DNA from: Tiliqua scincoides
Taxonomy: Eukaryota; Chordata; Lepidosauria; Squamata; Scincidae
Reading direction: 5' to 3'
DNA length: 64,000 nt
NCBI RefSeq assembly: GCF_035046505.1
Contig: NC_089829.1
Location: 1,968,001-2,032,000, forward strand
The notes under the pieces are model-generated. The model did no database searches and was not told the origin of the DNA. It saw only the letters and a list, made by a program, of their open reading frames with translations. Below, piece by piece: positions 51,621-63,700 of the stretch. The translations under genes were made by a program, and so were the position numbers. Every line of letters begins with the position of its first letter. The first letter of the stretch is position 1.

Positions 51621-51626
51621 AATAAA
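51621..51626 (+). terminator. Poly(A) signal AATAAA of ZBTB17
   Basis: gaatgaaataaatgcgatta, 253 bp after the ZBTB17 stop; the first canonical signal downstream. Confidence 0.85.
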
Positions 51627-51659
51627 TGCGATTATTTTCTAAATAATGTCTCTTTAAAA

Positions 51660-52229
51660 ATACAGGCCTGCAGTTTTCATGGAAACCTGTTTTCAGGTAG
51701 ACTGCCAAAGCATAATGTGCAATGAGATTCTGCCTTCTCTGCAAATGCTAATGAACTTGCAGGAAAATCCTATCCTGCTCTATGGACCTTTAGGTTGTAC
51801 CAATGTAAACTTTGCTGCATTCACGTAAGATTCTATAGTATCCCACAGTTGTCTAGGATCTTTGATGGAACACAAACACTGTTGGACCTTTTTTGTTGGC
51901 TTAAAGACTAACACTATATCTGCTTGTCCCAGAATTTTCTGGATACTCTTTGAATACACAGTAAAAAGACCCTCATCCTTTGACCCCTTTGTTCTACCTG
52001 GGAACAGTTTCCTTCTGGGAACCAGGACCCAATTAGAACAGGACCATATTAAGATGGCATTAGAGCAAAATGGGTATCCCTGAGGACTTGATTAATCAGC
52101 TAAAGGTTAATAAACACTAAAAACATTGCAGACTGAGGCAGGTTGAGAGGTTACTAATGGCTAAACACACCATTAGTACAGGACATCAGGCCAGCTTTGA
52201 GCAGATGCCGGTACTAGTAAGAGCAATAT
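51660..52229. other. Spacer after ZBTB17
   Basis: AT-rich sequence with no recognised gene or repeat. Confidence 0.4.
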
Positions 52230-52760
52230 TGGGTGTGGATCTATAGAGAGATCCACCACCTCCCTTGGCAATCTGTTTCACTGCTGAACCACCCTTACTG
52301 TCAGGAATTTTTTCCTGATATCCAGTCGGAATTGCTTCTCTTGCAGTTTGTACCCATTGGCTCTAGTCCTACTTTCAGAGACAGTTGGGAACAAATTGGT
52401 CCCTTGCATATTAATTAGGTACTTGAATATCATATCCCTGCTCAGCCTTCATGTGCAGACTAGATGCTGTTCAGCCTTCTCTTCTCCAGGTGAAACATGC
52501 CAAGTTTGCTCAACCTTTTCTCATTGGGCTTGTTCTCCAGTCCTCATAGCTGTCCTCTGAACTCACTCCAGTTTGGCTGCATCTTTCTTAAAGTGAGGTA
52601 CCCAGAATTGGTTACAGTACACCAGGTGAGGTCTGACCAGTGCAGAGTAAAGCAGAACCACAACTTCTCATAACTTGGAAGCTGCAGTTCTACTAATACA
52701 GGCTAAAATTGCATTTGTCTTCTTTGTAGCTGCATCACACTGACTCATGTTCAATTCAAC
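52230..52760 (-). mobile_element. CR1 LINE 3' part
   Basis: Plus-axis words tatccagtcggaattgcttc, ccattggctctagtcctact, tcatatccctgctcagcctt, ctcaaccttttctcattggg and ttggttacagtacaccaggtgaggtctgaccag are the reverse of a CR1 end. This lineage differs from the ttcttatg-tailed copies. Frames are broken. Confidence 0.8.
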
Positions 52761-55500
52761 AGAACACGTCTTCTAGCTGAACCGTAAGCCAAAAAGAGCT
52801 TTCAGCAGAATGCTGCTTTTGGCTAAATAGTAAGCTAAAAAAAAAAAAGCTTTTGAGTTAACAGAAGGCTTCAAAAAAAAGGGAAGGTAAAGAAGATGGT
52901 GTTAGCAAGAGAAAAAACTGAATCTGCCATTTGTAACATTAAGAGGAAAGTGAAGGTTAAGAACTCAGTGGGAAGAGCATGTGCTTTGCAGAAAGGCCTT
53001 GGTCTAGTCCTCAGGCAATGGGATTTTGAGAAAGAACTGGGGAAAGCTCCCCTCTAAGTACACTTGCTACCAGCTACTGTATATTTCTGCCACCTGTGTG
53101 CATTATACATTCATTTTAATTTGCAACAAACCCACCTACAAGAAGATTCTAAGGACTGCAAACAAGCTAATGCATGCAGTGTGTTTTTGAATTATGCTAA
53201 AAGTGCTATAGAAATTACCATAAATACAAATTGATCCTAATGTAAGTCTTGCTAGTGATTCTTGCTGCAGTGCTGCCTGCCTGCCAGGAGATGGCACTGT
53301 GCTATGCTTTTAGGCAGGTGTCTGTGATGACCACAAACCTGTGTGGCAGTAATACACCTTTGCAGTGCTTCTTTGTCTTTTTCAACCCAAGACATGGTGC
53401 AGCAGATGCCACAAGCTGTTACTGCTCTGCCTGCCTCCACAGCTGCCTAAAATGCAGAACATCATATTGGAGATTTCATTTTATAGGATAAAATTTTTCA
53501 TTAGGTTAATGCTTCCACAGGTTGAGCCAAGGAAGTGTCAATGCAGTTTAGAACCAGGGAGAACAGCAGGTAAATTGGTGGCTACCAGGGTGATTTACAG
53601 TCACCTCCTTGGGGAAATACAAAAAGCAGGAATGTACACTAAAAAAATCAACCAATAAAAATATATACAGTACAGGAATTTCCAAACTTTCTATTGTTCA
53701 ACAAGGAAAAATGAAGTCCTTTTTTTTTCTTCCTAGACTGAAATCAATTCCTAGGCAGACAATCTGCTCAGAAAACTCCTCCCAATCAATTCTAAGTGCA
53801 TGTCCACATAACAGGTGCCTTTAAGAAAATAAGGAGCTGAACAACAAGGTGATGGAACAGATGAAATGAGGTAAGTGGAATTAGATCAGCAGCTAGTTGA
53901 TTAGAAAAGCCTGACTGGTTTTTCTAGAGTGGAAAGCCACTCTTGTTCTTGGCCTGGCAGTTAGATGGAAGGAGGCTCTGCTGCAGACAATGGCAACTGT
54001 TCCGGGTTCCTTCAGCTGTTGGCAGAGATACTTGCCTAATTTTTTTGTTTCATGCAGTAGGGCCTGCTATTCTTGCTCTGAGCAGTTTTAGGATTTCTAG
54101 CTGTCATCTTAGTTGTATTTTTTATTCCCTTGATGATGCTCTACAGAGTTTAGGGCAACATAGGGGTTACTAAATACATTTGGTGAATGTGGCCTTGAAA
54201 TGCAGAAAGAGTTTCTCATTAGGTGTCAACTCCAGGCACAGAAGGTTTTCCTTCCACACAGGATCAAGGGGTTGTCCAAGCTCCTTGACAAAATGGGGAA
54301 AAAGTCTCTGCTTGCGCACTCAGGTTCTCAAGGCAGATTCTCCATAAATCTTGGTTGGGGCTGCTTTCCCTTTGCACAGCCACTGTGAATTTGCTGACCC
54401 AGTGAGGTGGCAAAGGTCTCTTCCAGCTGATGTTCAGGCAGTGGGCACACTGCTCTTCAGAGCACACCAATGTCAGGGCACCAGCCCCCCCATTCCTTTA
54501 AGTGGGAACTGCTAAGGCAGCACCATTGCTCTCTTTGAGCCCCCCCCCATCTCATCTTCTTGTCCACCTCTCTATATGCAGCTACACCTACTCTTCAGTA
54601 TCTTACCAGCAGAGGTTGCTCTTAGCCTTCAGCTATTGGGAGGAGAGTGAAATGATGGAAAGTCCAGCAGAACTACAGGCCGGCTGCTGCCCCTCAGCGC
54701 AGCCCTCCTGGCACATGAGGGAAGGGAAACTTGAGCAGGGTTCCACGGCAGGTATGTGTCCCAGGACACTGCATTTTTGCACTCTCACTTGGACTGCCCT
54801 CAACATCAAAATCCATTTCTGTTACAAGCTGCTCACCTTTGGGCACTGCTCCCATTCTTGTACTCCAGCACCCATAAAACTCTCACAAATACAAGGAATC
54901 TTTGGGGAGGAGGTGCTGATGCACACAGGGGCCAACACAAGGAAGCCACAAAGCACTTCTGAAAGGATGCATTGTGCTATAGGAGTAAAGGCTAAAGCCA
55001 CTCCTCCAGAACTGAGCCAAGGCAACCAGACATGAGGCTATGGGCCACCCACACTCATAGCATCTTGTGATGTAACCACATTATTAAAGAGCATATATAA
55101 TTATGTATATCAGTGTTACCATTCAAGGTGACAAACACCACAAAAAGCAACCCTTCCCCTAGGCCAGGGTGGCTGCCCAACCTGGCATCAGTGCCCCATG
55201 ACTGTGTAGACGCGGAAGTCATTGGCGGTGACACAATGACATCATTGCCAAGTACTGCTGCCTGCTGAGCTGCTAAACTCAGGCTGCAAGGACAGCAAGG
55301 TTTTTTGGTTTTCTGGCTGTGCCATTCTGGCTTCTCCAAAGGAGATTGGAAAGCTGCTGGAAGCAGGAGGTGGTGGTGGGTGGTAGCCCTCAGACAGGGC
55401 AGGGCTGTCGACGGCTACCAAAAAGCCTTGTGGGCCACATGCTGGACGCTGCCCTAGGCGAACACAGGACGCTACCCAAGCAAGGCAGATCCCTGATTCA
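52761..55500. other. Spacer between ZBTB17 and SPEN
   Basis: No coding exon or structured RNA recognised. Mixed AT-rich and unique DNA. Confidence 0.4.
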
Positions 55501-55700
55501 CCTAGCTCAGTATTGCCAACAGTGATGGGCAGTGACTCTCCAGGGTTTCAGGCAGGGGTTTTTTGATGCCCTAACTGAAGATGCTGCCAAGGAGTGACTC
55601 TGGCCAAGCGGTCCCTGCTTTGCATGCCAAAGAGGCCAGAGTGCTCAGTTGTGCTTCCCCCACAACATCTGCTGGGCACCCACTGAAACCCTGTTGCACA
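55501..55700 (+). mobile_element. Diverged tRNA-type SINE
   Basis: gactctccagggtttcaggcagg (about 55533-55555), then gatgctgccaaggagtgact and a B-box-less head region with tttgcatgccaaagaggcc. It resembles other squamate SINE remnants. Uncertain. Confidence 0.4.
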
Positions 55701-55926
55701 ATTCAGCCTTTCAGGGTCAGCAGGTCTCATCAAATATTACCAGTACTGGTATTGGGCAGAGGGAAGAGAAACAAAGGTTAGTGCAGCATCTGATGGAGTA
55801 GACTTATTGTCCTCCAAAAAAGCTCCAGGAAGAAATAAATTTGGTAGGGGCTCAGAGGAAGCAAGCCCAAGAGGGGAAAAACACAAAACATGGAGACAGC
55901 AGGTGAGAATCATGTTTCCCCAGGCT

Positions 55927-56358
55927 CAGTGGTTCTCAAACATTTTGGGAGCTTTACTCCCAAAGTAAGTCTTTGCAGGGAGGGGTGAAGGCAGCGACAC
56001 AATCCCCAGGATAAGGGGGGGGAGGGGTTGCTCGTAGTTACTGTTAGGGCAAGCAACATGAGGTGCAGGGAGTGCCACGCAGCCCTCCGCAGGACTCCCT
56101 GAGGCTTGGAATCTTCAGAAATAGCAAGCGCAAGCCACTCCCTGGCTGCCTTCACAAACCGGAAGTGGCTTGCGCTTGCTATTTCTGAAGATTCCAAGCC
56201 ACAGGGAGCCCTGTGGAGGGCTGCACGGGGCTCCCTGCACCTCCTGCTGCTTGCCCCAACACACAAAAAGTAAAAGAACCCCCTGCCCCCCCTTAAAGGA
56301 ACAGGGGAAGCATTACACGAACTGGTGGGTTTGAGAACCACCAGTTTGAGAACCACTG
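55927..56358. mobile_element. Palindromic hAT-type MITE able to fold into a long hairpin
   Basis: Ends are cagtggttctcaaac (55927) and gtttgagaaccactg (to 56358), the hAT/Charlie-type terminal repeat. The interior is one large inverted repeat: ggcttggaatcttcagaaat agcaagcgcaagccactcc on the left is mirrored by tggcttgcgcttgctatttc tgaagattccaagcc on the right (centre near 56150), and the outer arms ctccctgcacctc / gaggtgcagggag also pair. The right terminal repeat is present twice in a row (about 56327-56341 and 56344-56358). No convincing 8-bp target duplication is left. Confidence 0.75.
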
Positions 56359-56698
56359 CCCTAATTCACACATGCTGCCAAAGGCTGCAGAGCAGTTCTT
56401 CCAGCTGAACCAAGCGGGGAGGCCTCCCCAGAGGAGAGGAGCCTGTTCCTGGATCCTCAAGCTCCAGGAGGTCCTGTGGTTGCTCTCTGTGCAAGCCCTG
56501 TGAGTACCACAGTATGGAGATCACCATGGAGGATCTGCTGTTTTCACTGCCTCAGACTTGGAAATCTGGAAACAAAACAGCCCACCCCAACCAAGCACTG
56601 GAAAGGGACTTTCTTCAGCACGACATGCAGACTGCAGGCCAGGCTGGCTGGGCAGCCCTCCAGCCACGCACCAGACGCCACCGCTATGTTTTGTATTT

Positions 56699-56707
56699 TT
56701 TAATAAA
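56699..56707. terminator. Overlapping poly(A) signals; the minus-strand ATTAAA is the probable end of SPEN
   Basis: tttaataaa here gives ATTAAA on the minus strand (56704-56699), the last plausible signal of the SPEN 3' UTR, about 1.06 kb after its stop. It also gives AATAAA on the plus strand (56702-56707). No plus-strand gene is known to use the latter. Confidence 0.55.
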
Positions 56708-57024
56708 GTCTGTAATCCAATGACACACAAAACAAAACTGTGCTGAGAAAACAGGTCCATAAATTAATTGTTAGGGGAGGGGGAGGCAGCGGGAAAGATA
56801 AAAAGTCTGCACAAGTGTATAACACTTCCACATGTCCGTTGGGTGCGCGAAAGGGAGGCGGCGGTGCGGCGGGAAAGTCATGTCTACATGAAGCGCACTT
56901 ACAAATGAGTGACAAATACAAAGTCTGAGTATGAAAATAAGATTTTCTCTGAAAACACATTTTTTGGCACAGATTAAAAAAAATGTATGTTGTGGGGAGC
57001 AAATTTCGTTTTAAAGTCAGTATT

Positions 57025-57115
57025 TTATATATTTATATATATATTTGTATGTATGTATGTATGCGTGTGTGTGTGTATATATATACATATAAATATATAT
57101 ATTACACATACACAC
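57025..57115. repeat. AT/GT-rich simple repeat in the SPEN 3' UTR
   Basis: Runs of ta, tgta and gt units (tatatatttgtatgtatgta, gtgtgtgtgtatatatatac). Lies within the inferred 3' UTR of SPEN. Confidence 0.8.
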
Positions 57116-57761
57116 CCACGGAGTCCTGCATATCCCATCAGGAAGGAAAACAGCTCTCCCTTTTTGTGTTTTGCTTCGACTCGTTGTAAACTGTACATCC
57201 CAGATGAAGGAGGAGGGGCCACTGCAGCATTGAGGGGGTCAGAGGCAGGAGGAGGGGCATCCAGGAGGACTGAGGAAGGTGGGACTGTGTGAAGTGCTCC
57301 TTGACCTGCAGACGGGAGCGCTAATTCTCAGGTCCTGCGTTTTCGAGTCCACAAATACAAGTTCGTGTGTGTGTGTGTCAAGATACCCATTCGGAACGCC
57401 ACAAGTCTTCAACTGTGCAAAGGTCCAAAAGTCACTAACTTAGTGCAAAGGCAGTTCTGGTTCCTTGTTTTGTTTAATTTACTCCGTACATTAAAAGGCG
57501 CCTTCTTTGACCATCACTGTCTTCTCCCGCAAGGAGGCACCAAAGCCCAAGGCCTGGCCCCCTGTGCCTTGGGGGGGGTGGTGTCCTGCCTTCACTCCAG
57601 CGATATGTAAACAGGCAGGGGCAACACCTTGCCAGAGCTTGACTGAGGCTCAGAAAGGCAGGCGGTTCCAGTCCCTGCCTTCCTCCCTTCCTTCCTTCAC
57701 CTTCATCTCTCTGTTTTTGCCGGAGGACCTGGGAGAAAGAAGTCTGCCACCAGGAAGCCAA

Positions 57762-60700
57762 TCAGACTGATGCAATGACAATCATGAGGTGAGGAGAGAT
57801 GTTGGAGATGCTGGCGAGGAGGTCTGGGGCCAGGCGAGAGAGGTGACTCTCCGAGAACTCGCAGGGTGGGAAGATCTGTAGGACGTAAGCAGGCTGGAAG
57901 AGACAGCCGGGGGGGGGGGAGAAGACACACAAAAGGGTGAGAGGATGCCCTGCACAGCAGCCTGGCCCAGGACACTAGCTAGGCTCTTGGGCAGATTCAG
58001 GCTTCCTGCCCCACGCTCTCACTAGCACCTTCTGCTCTAAGAACATCAAGATGCTTGCCCAAACCCGAAGAAGCCCACGCCAGCAAGGAGGACAAGCTCT
58101 GTCTGCTTCCGCCACTCCTCTGCCTGGAAGGCCAGAGGCAGGAGAGCTAGCCGCAGCCACCTGGAGAAATGTACTCTGCATGCGCTCAGCCAAGGCCTTC
58201 TCTCCCCCAGTGAACAGGCAGGCCAGGAGGAAGTTCTAGGCCTTGAAATGTGTCCTGGTGCTGAGCCTCTACCCCAAAGGTAAGAGTCTGAGGTTAGCCC
58301 CCTATACACCCCTTACCTGGTTGGAGCCTGGATTGGGGACATTGATGATGCCAGCGGCCTGCTTGGCCTGCAGGTAGCTGATGAAGGCCGCCTTGAGCGA
58401 CTCCGTTTGGCTGACAACGTCCTCCTGATCTCGTCCACAAGGCAAGGCCAGCAGCAGGCAGTAATCGCTCTCCACCTGGAAGGCCAGACAGTACCCATTA
58501 GGCTGCACAGGACCACTCCTTCTGACACATCATAGACCTGGGGGAGGTGTGGTTTTCCACGTGTAAGACTCCCCCCATCCCTACCAAAGCAGCTCCCCCT
58601 CTGCTGTGAAGGAGCCGGTGGGCACTTGGGGCGTCTCCTGGGCATGGCCAGAAGCTCTGCCGGGGCACCCAGGCTTCCTGCCCTGGTGCATCCAGGAGTC
58701 CAACGCTACACCCTGTAGTCTGCAGGTTCTATACTGCAACATTTAGTATTCAGCATAATTCAGACTAATTTTGTAGCTGGGGGGAGGAGCAAGACAGAGT
58801 GCTAACCTGCCCCTTTGCCTCAACCATCTCTGGCCTCCACAAACTTCACCCCCAGATAGGAGACTGGGGCTTAGGGGTGTGTGTGCACATGGGGGCAAAG
58901 TCAAGGCTCTCCAGCAGCTCCACTATGGGCAGCATAGAACCAACAGCACAAACTCAGACCTGGTCATTTCCTAGAAGCCCTGCTTAGAAACACATACCCC
59001 CTTCTCCAACACGACCCACAGTACCAGTGGCCCATTCAGCTCTGCAAAGTGCAATTCTATGCTAGCAATTTGAAATCAGGCCTGGGAAAGTTTATTTTGC
59101 AGAAAAGCCACAGGGAGCCATGTCAGGCCATGAGAAAAAAGCTCAAGCACCACAACAGAGCAATTCCCTTTTGCCAGGACTAATGAAAACATCACAGAAG
59201 GAGTGAGCAAGTGTTGGGAGTTCCCCCAAACTCTTTCTGGGGACTTGTCAGCTCGCTCACAACTGTGTGATCTTTCTGTTGGCCCAATCAAAGGCATGGA
59301 CTGCTGTGGCCTGTCTGCTTCACAGGGTCAGCTCATGAGGCGTGTCGAGTAGAGAGGAGAGCCAGTCCCACCACTTACCATCATGCGGCGGGCCACTCCC
59401 TCCAGCTGCGAGGCTTCCAGCCTCATACGCTGGGCAATCCTCAGCGGAGGCCCCCCTTCTGGAGCTGGCAGGGAGCGGTGTGCCAAGACATTGTTGCCAG
59501 AGACAAAGTGCAGCTGGACAGCAGCCGTGTCGTTCTTCAATGCCAGGAGCCCCTGCCATACGATGGGGTATTTCTGCAAAGGGAGGCAGAAAGGTAGTGG
59601 TGAGCGCTCAGCACGAGAGCAAGAGGAGCATTGCCAGGAGGAAGGCAGGCAGTGAGAGTTTGGGGAGGAGGCGGCAGAGCCCTTTTTGCCTTGCTCTGGC
59701 AGCCCTGCCTAACCTCAGTGGGGTCTCCACTGGCCCTTCTCCACAGCAGGAGGCTTCTCCCTCCATGTCACTCACCCCTCCCCAGTTTTGCTCTTTCCTT
59801 GTATACACACACTCTCCATCTCAGAAGGGCTGACAGGACAGCAGGTCCCTCCAAACCCTGGCCTGTGGGCCAAATTTGAGGTTTGAGAGAATCTTCTCCC
59901 CCCATAAAAGGTGCTTATTATTCAGGTGGCCCTTCTTCACTTCTAATTGGGACAATGCGATGATCTGGGCAGTCACATCTGCCTAGAAATCTGAACACAA
60001 TACCTGCTGGGGCAATGCACCATAGACACAACAGCCCAGAGTGTCACATAATCCTAATCGGGGGGTGAAGAAGCACTGCAGCATGCTAGAACGGTAAGCG
60101 CTGTTCACGCTGCAGAAGGCATTCCTGATGAGCAGCAGTCTCCAGTTTGGAGACCGCTACACTAGAGACTCAAATCTCTCAGCTGCCCCGAACCAGAAAA
60201 AAACCCTCCACACCCTGGCAGTGCCGAGTGGCCAAGTCAAGCAGGCCACGGCAGGATCCAGGCACTATTTCGCAGGCTTTGTATTTTGCTCACTCAAAGT
60301 TTGTAAAACATTCCAACCCAATCAAAGCTGACCCTTCTCCAGAGAAACAGTTCACTTTGCCAAATTCCACTGCAGACAAGAGCCTGACGTTCTTCTGCGA
60401 TCTAAACCCATTCCAAAAGCCTAGACCAGGTCCTGAACCATTTCTGGAAGTCCACAGCTGGAGAAGAGCTGGACTTGAGAGTTCAAAGATACAGGCGACC
60501 TTGACCAGAGCACAAAAGCTGAGCAAGCCGGGCTTTTCCACCGCACCCCCCACACTGCCCCAAGCAGGAAAAACACGGGCAAAACTCACCGTGAGCAGCT
60601 GCACCATATCAACAGGCCGCTGGGAAGCCGGCCGAGGGGCGGGCTCTTGCTTGAGTGGCGCCTGAGGGTCGGAGCGGGGGAGTGACAGCCCTGTAGGAGC

Positions 60701-63700
60701 CACTGGGCCTGTGGTGGTTGGGATGAACAGCGACGGCTTCTGGGTCTGGTGAGGGGAGGGAAGCTCCTGCTTGACAGAAATAGCAACAGGGGATGGGTAG
60801 GAGGTCTGGCCTGTGTCCGCCTGGCCTCTCTGGAGGTGCACGTGGGGGTCTATCGGCGGGACGTGCCGACTGACAGCTGGGTGATGGGTTGGGTCAGGGC
60901 CTGCTGCTTGTGCCCCCTTGGGCTCCTGGGAGAGTTGAGGAGTCTTGCTGTGCGCAGGCTGACTGGGGTGCGAATGTTCCCCTTCTGGCAGTCCCTGCAA
61001 GGCAGGAGTAGAAGAAAGCAGGGCGCTTGATTCTCTGACACAGGAACACATCCCCCCACCCCCCGTGCAGGCACTCTCAAGGAGCTGCCAAAGGTATGAC
61101 AAAGACTGCAATGGTTTCACGCACACACATCCCAAAAACCCAGAACCGCAAGCCCAAATGAGCCACTTTGGGGGCTTCTGTTCTCAGGGGGCTGCCTCCA
61201 CCTTCTAGTTCCCGGCAGGACTGATTCTTCTATGTGGCTGATCAACCCCCCGCCCCACCCAGGGGGACGTGCCAGCTGGCACTCCCAGGTGTGCAGTCCC
61301 TCCCATTGGGCCTTGATCTCCAAGGTCCTCCCACAGTACTGCTGTCACACCACGATCTTCCCCCCATCCAGAGCGACTTCATTCTGTTGTCAGGCTCTAA
61401 CTTCAGCCCTTCGTGACCCACCGTCCTGCCCAAGGCTGGCAACCCCTTTCCAACTACCACAGTGCAAAAGCTACTGTCCCTGCTACCCAAGGTTGGGTGA
61501 ACTCCCAAATATTTTTACCCACACAGATTTGGAGGTGTTGTCATTGGGAGGGGGAGCAGACAATTAACACACTCCCTGAAATTCTCCCCTCTCCACAACT
61601 CCATTTTGTGCAGCTCGGGAGATGTGCAATCTTCCCGTGTGGGGAGAGCATCAGCCAGCAGAGGGAGTGGAAAACTTTGGACAAGACACCAGCGCAGAGG
61701 GGAAGGAGAGGTGGGGCACTGGGGTTTGCTCTCTCCCAGCAACACGGCCGCATTTGACACTGCGTGTGCCCGCTTCTCACCTGAGAGGGAGTCATGCTCC
61801 GGGTCGGCAGCCCAATGGACGACGCCCCTGAAAACTGCGGGTGGCCAAGCTGAGTCGCTGCTGGGTGGTAGCTCCGCATGTCACTGTACACAGTTCGGTA
61901 ATCGTGGAAGGAGCTTCCTGCAGGGTGCATGATCTGGACGCCATGTGGGACAACTACTGGCTGCGTCAGGGGCAGCCCCGGAAGCTGGCCACTGAGAAGC
62001 CGGGATTCGCTGTGTGGCGAGTGCGCCACCTTGATATCTGTGGTCTTGGACGTCGTCGTCTCCTTGCCCGGCGGGAGCGTCTTGGTAGCAGGCGGCGTCT
62101 TCACCGACCTCCCTTCTGGGGTCCTGGATTGCCGTGACTCAGGGTGGTCTCCCCCTATGGCCGCCATGTGGGGGTGCATCATCATCGTCCTCACATCTCG
62201 GGGCACATTGTACTGATCCAGCCGAATGCCTGTGGGGTGCATGCGGTAGTCCGGCTGCATGACGAGCACATCCGACTGCACGGGGGCCGACCCCCGGCAC
62301 ACCGGGTGGTGGTAGTGCATCTCCTCCTCGGAGGAATGCTGGGAAGACAGTGGGGGCATGACGATCTCTCGGATGGGAGCTGGCTGAGGGGTGCTGGAGC
62401 GCTGTGGCTGCAGGGCTGCCCTGGGCGAGTGGAGCGCCTCTGGGCGGATGCTGTATGGGATGCCCGAGAGAGGAGGGGTGTTCATCCTCACTTCCCCTTG
62501 GGAGAGGTGGCCCAGGGAGACAGTCTGCGTGACGCTGTGGGGGGGCATGATCACCGACTGCTCAGGGTGCATACTGGAAATGTACTGAGGCACTGGGATC
62601 CCTGGGCAAGGAGAGCTCTGGAGCCCCAGCATGGAGTTGTTGCCCGACAAGGCTGGAGAGGAAGACCCACTGGGGTGACAGGCCCTGGGAAAGGGAGATG
62701 GAGAATGCCCGCTGGTCCGGGGAGACAGCGGCTCCTGCTTGGTGACCCCCAAGTGAGAAACAGTCCTTTCGGCTGGGGTGCTGGGCCCCACACTCACGTG
62801 GTTGGCTTCGGGGTGCATCTTGCTGGCCAGGGAGGGGTGATGGGGCCCGACTCCAGGGCTGAGGCTCGCGGGCTGTAGTGTCTTCGGCTCTGTCTTCAGG
62901 GCTGATGGATCAGGTACCTTCTTGCTCTGGGACAGGACCATCTGACTGTGAACCAGGATGGACGGAGTGTTGGCTGGCTGGGAGAGGACCTTCACGGGGC
63001 CAGGCTGAGGTGCGGGGGCCTGGACCGACAAGTGTGACTGCTCGGACTTCTCTAAGCTGCTGCGCTCTTGCTTCACTGAGGACAGCACGGGCGATGGGCT
63101 GTACTGTGGTGCCCCCAGCACCAGCGAGGCAGGCGCAGAGACACTCCCATAGCCCGTGGGAGTCTGGGGACCCTTGGCAGCTGGCTGGGATGGGCCAAGG
63201 GGCTCCTGCTTGATCTGGGACTTGGACACGGACTGCTGAAATTCAATATCCACAGCGCTGGCTGGTGGAATCTGGCTGATCTTTGCACTGATGCGCTGCG
63301 GGCCTTCGGTCTTCTGCCCTGAATAGCTTAGAAGCACCACGCCTTCGGAGGTGTTGACCCGAAGGCCTGGGCTAGACCCCGTCTCCGCTGGTCGGTCTTC
63401 AATCACGGACATGGATCCTGGGTGGAACCGACTGTTGTCATTGGCACTTGGCCGCTGCTTGTATTTCGGGGAAAGAGCGTTCACCAGGCACGTCTGGGGC
63501 GGGGGCACCTGCTTCACCAGCGTGATCCGTGGAGCCTCCTCCAGATCGATGCTGTGGGGCATTCGGCTGATCACAGAGGTGGCCTTGGGAGCAATGACTG
63601 TGATGACCTTCTCCTTCTCGGGAAACTTGGGGGCCTCTGCCACAGGAGGATCTAAAGCATTTGTGGTCGGAACAGCTGGCTTCTCTTCCAATCCTGGCCG

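Noticed and set aside
53249-55035. Scattered open frames of 60-177 codons in the ZBTB17-SPEN spacer
   Set aside because: No splice pattern, domain or codon signal; expected by chance at this length.
57053-57110. Structured RNA or origin-like element in the TA/TG-rich tract
   Set aside because: Simple-sequence repeat in a 3' UTR explains it.
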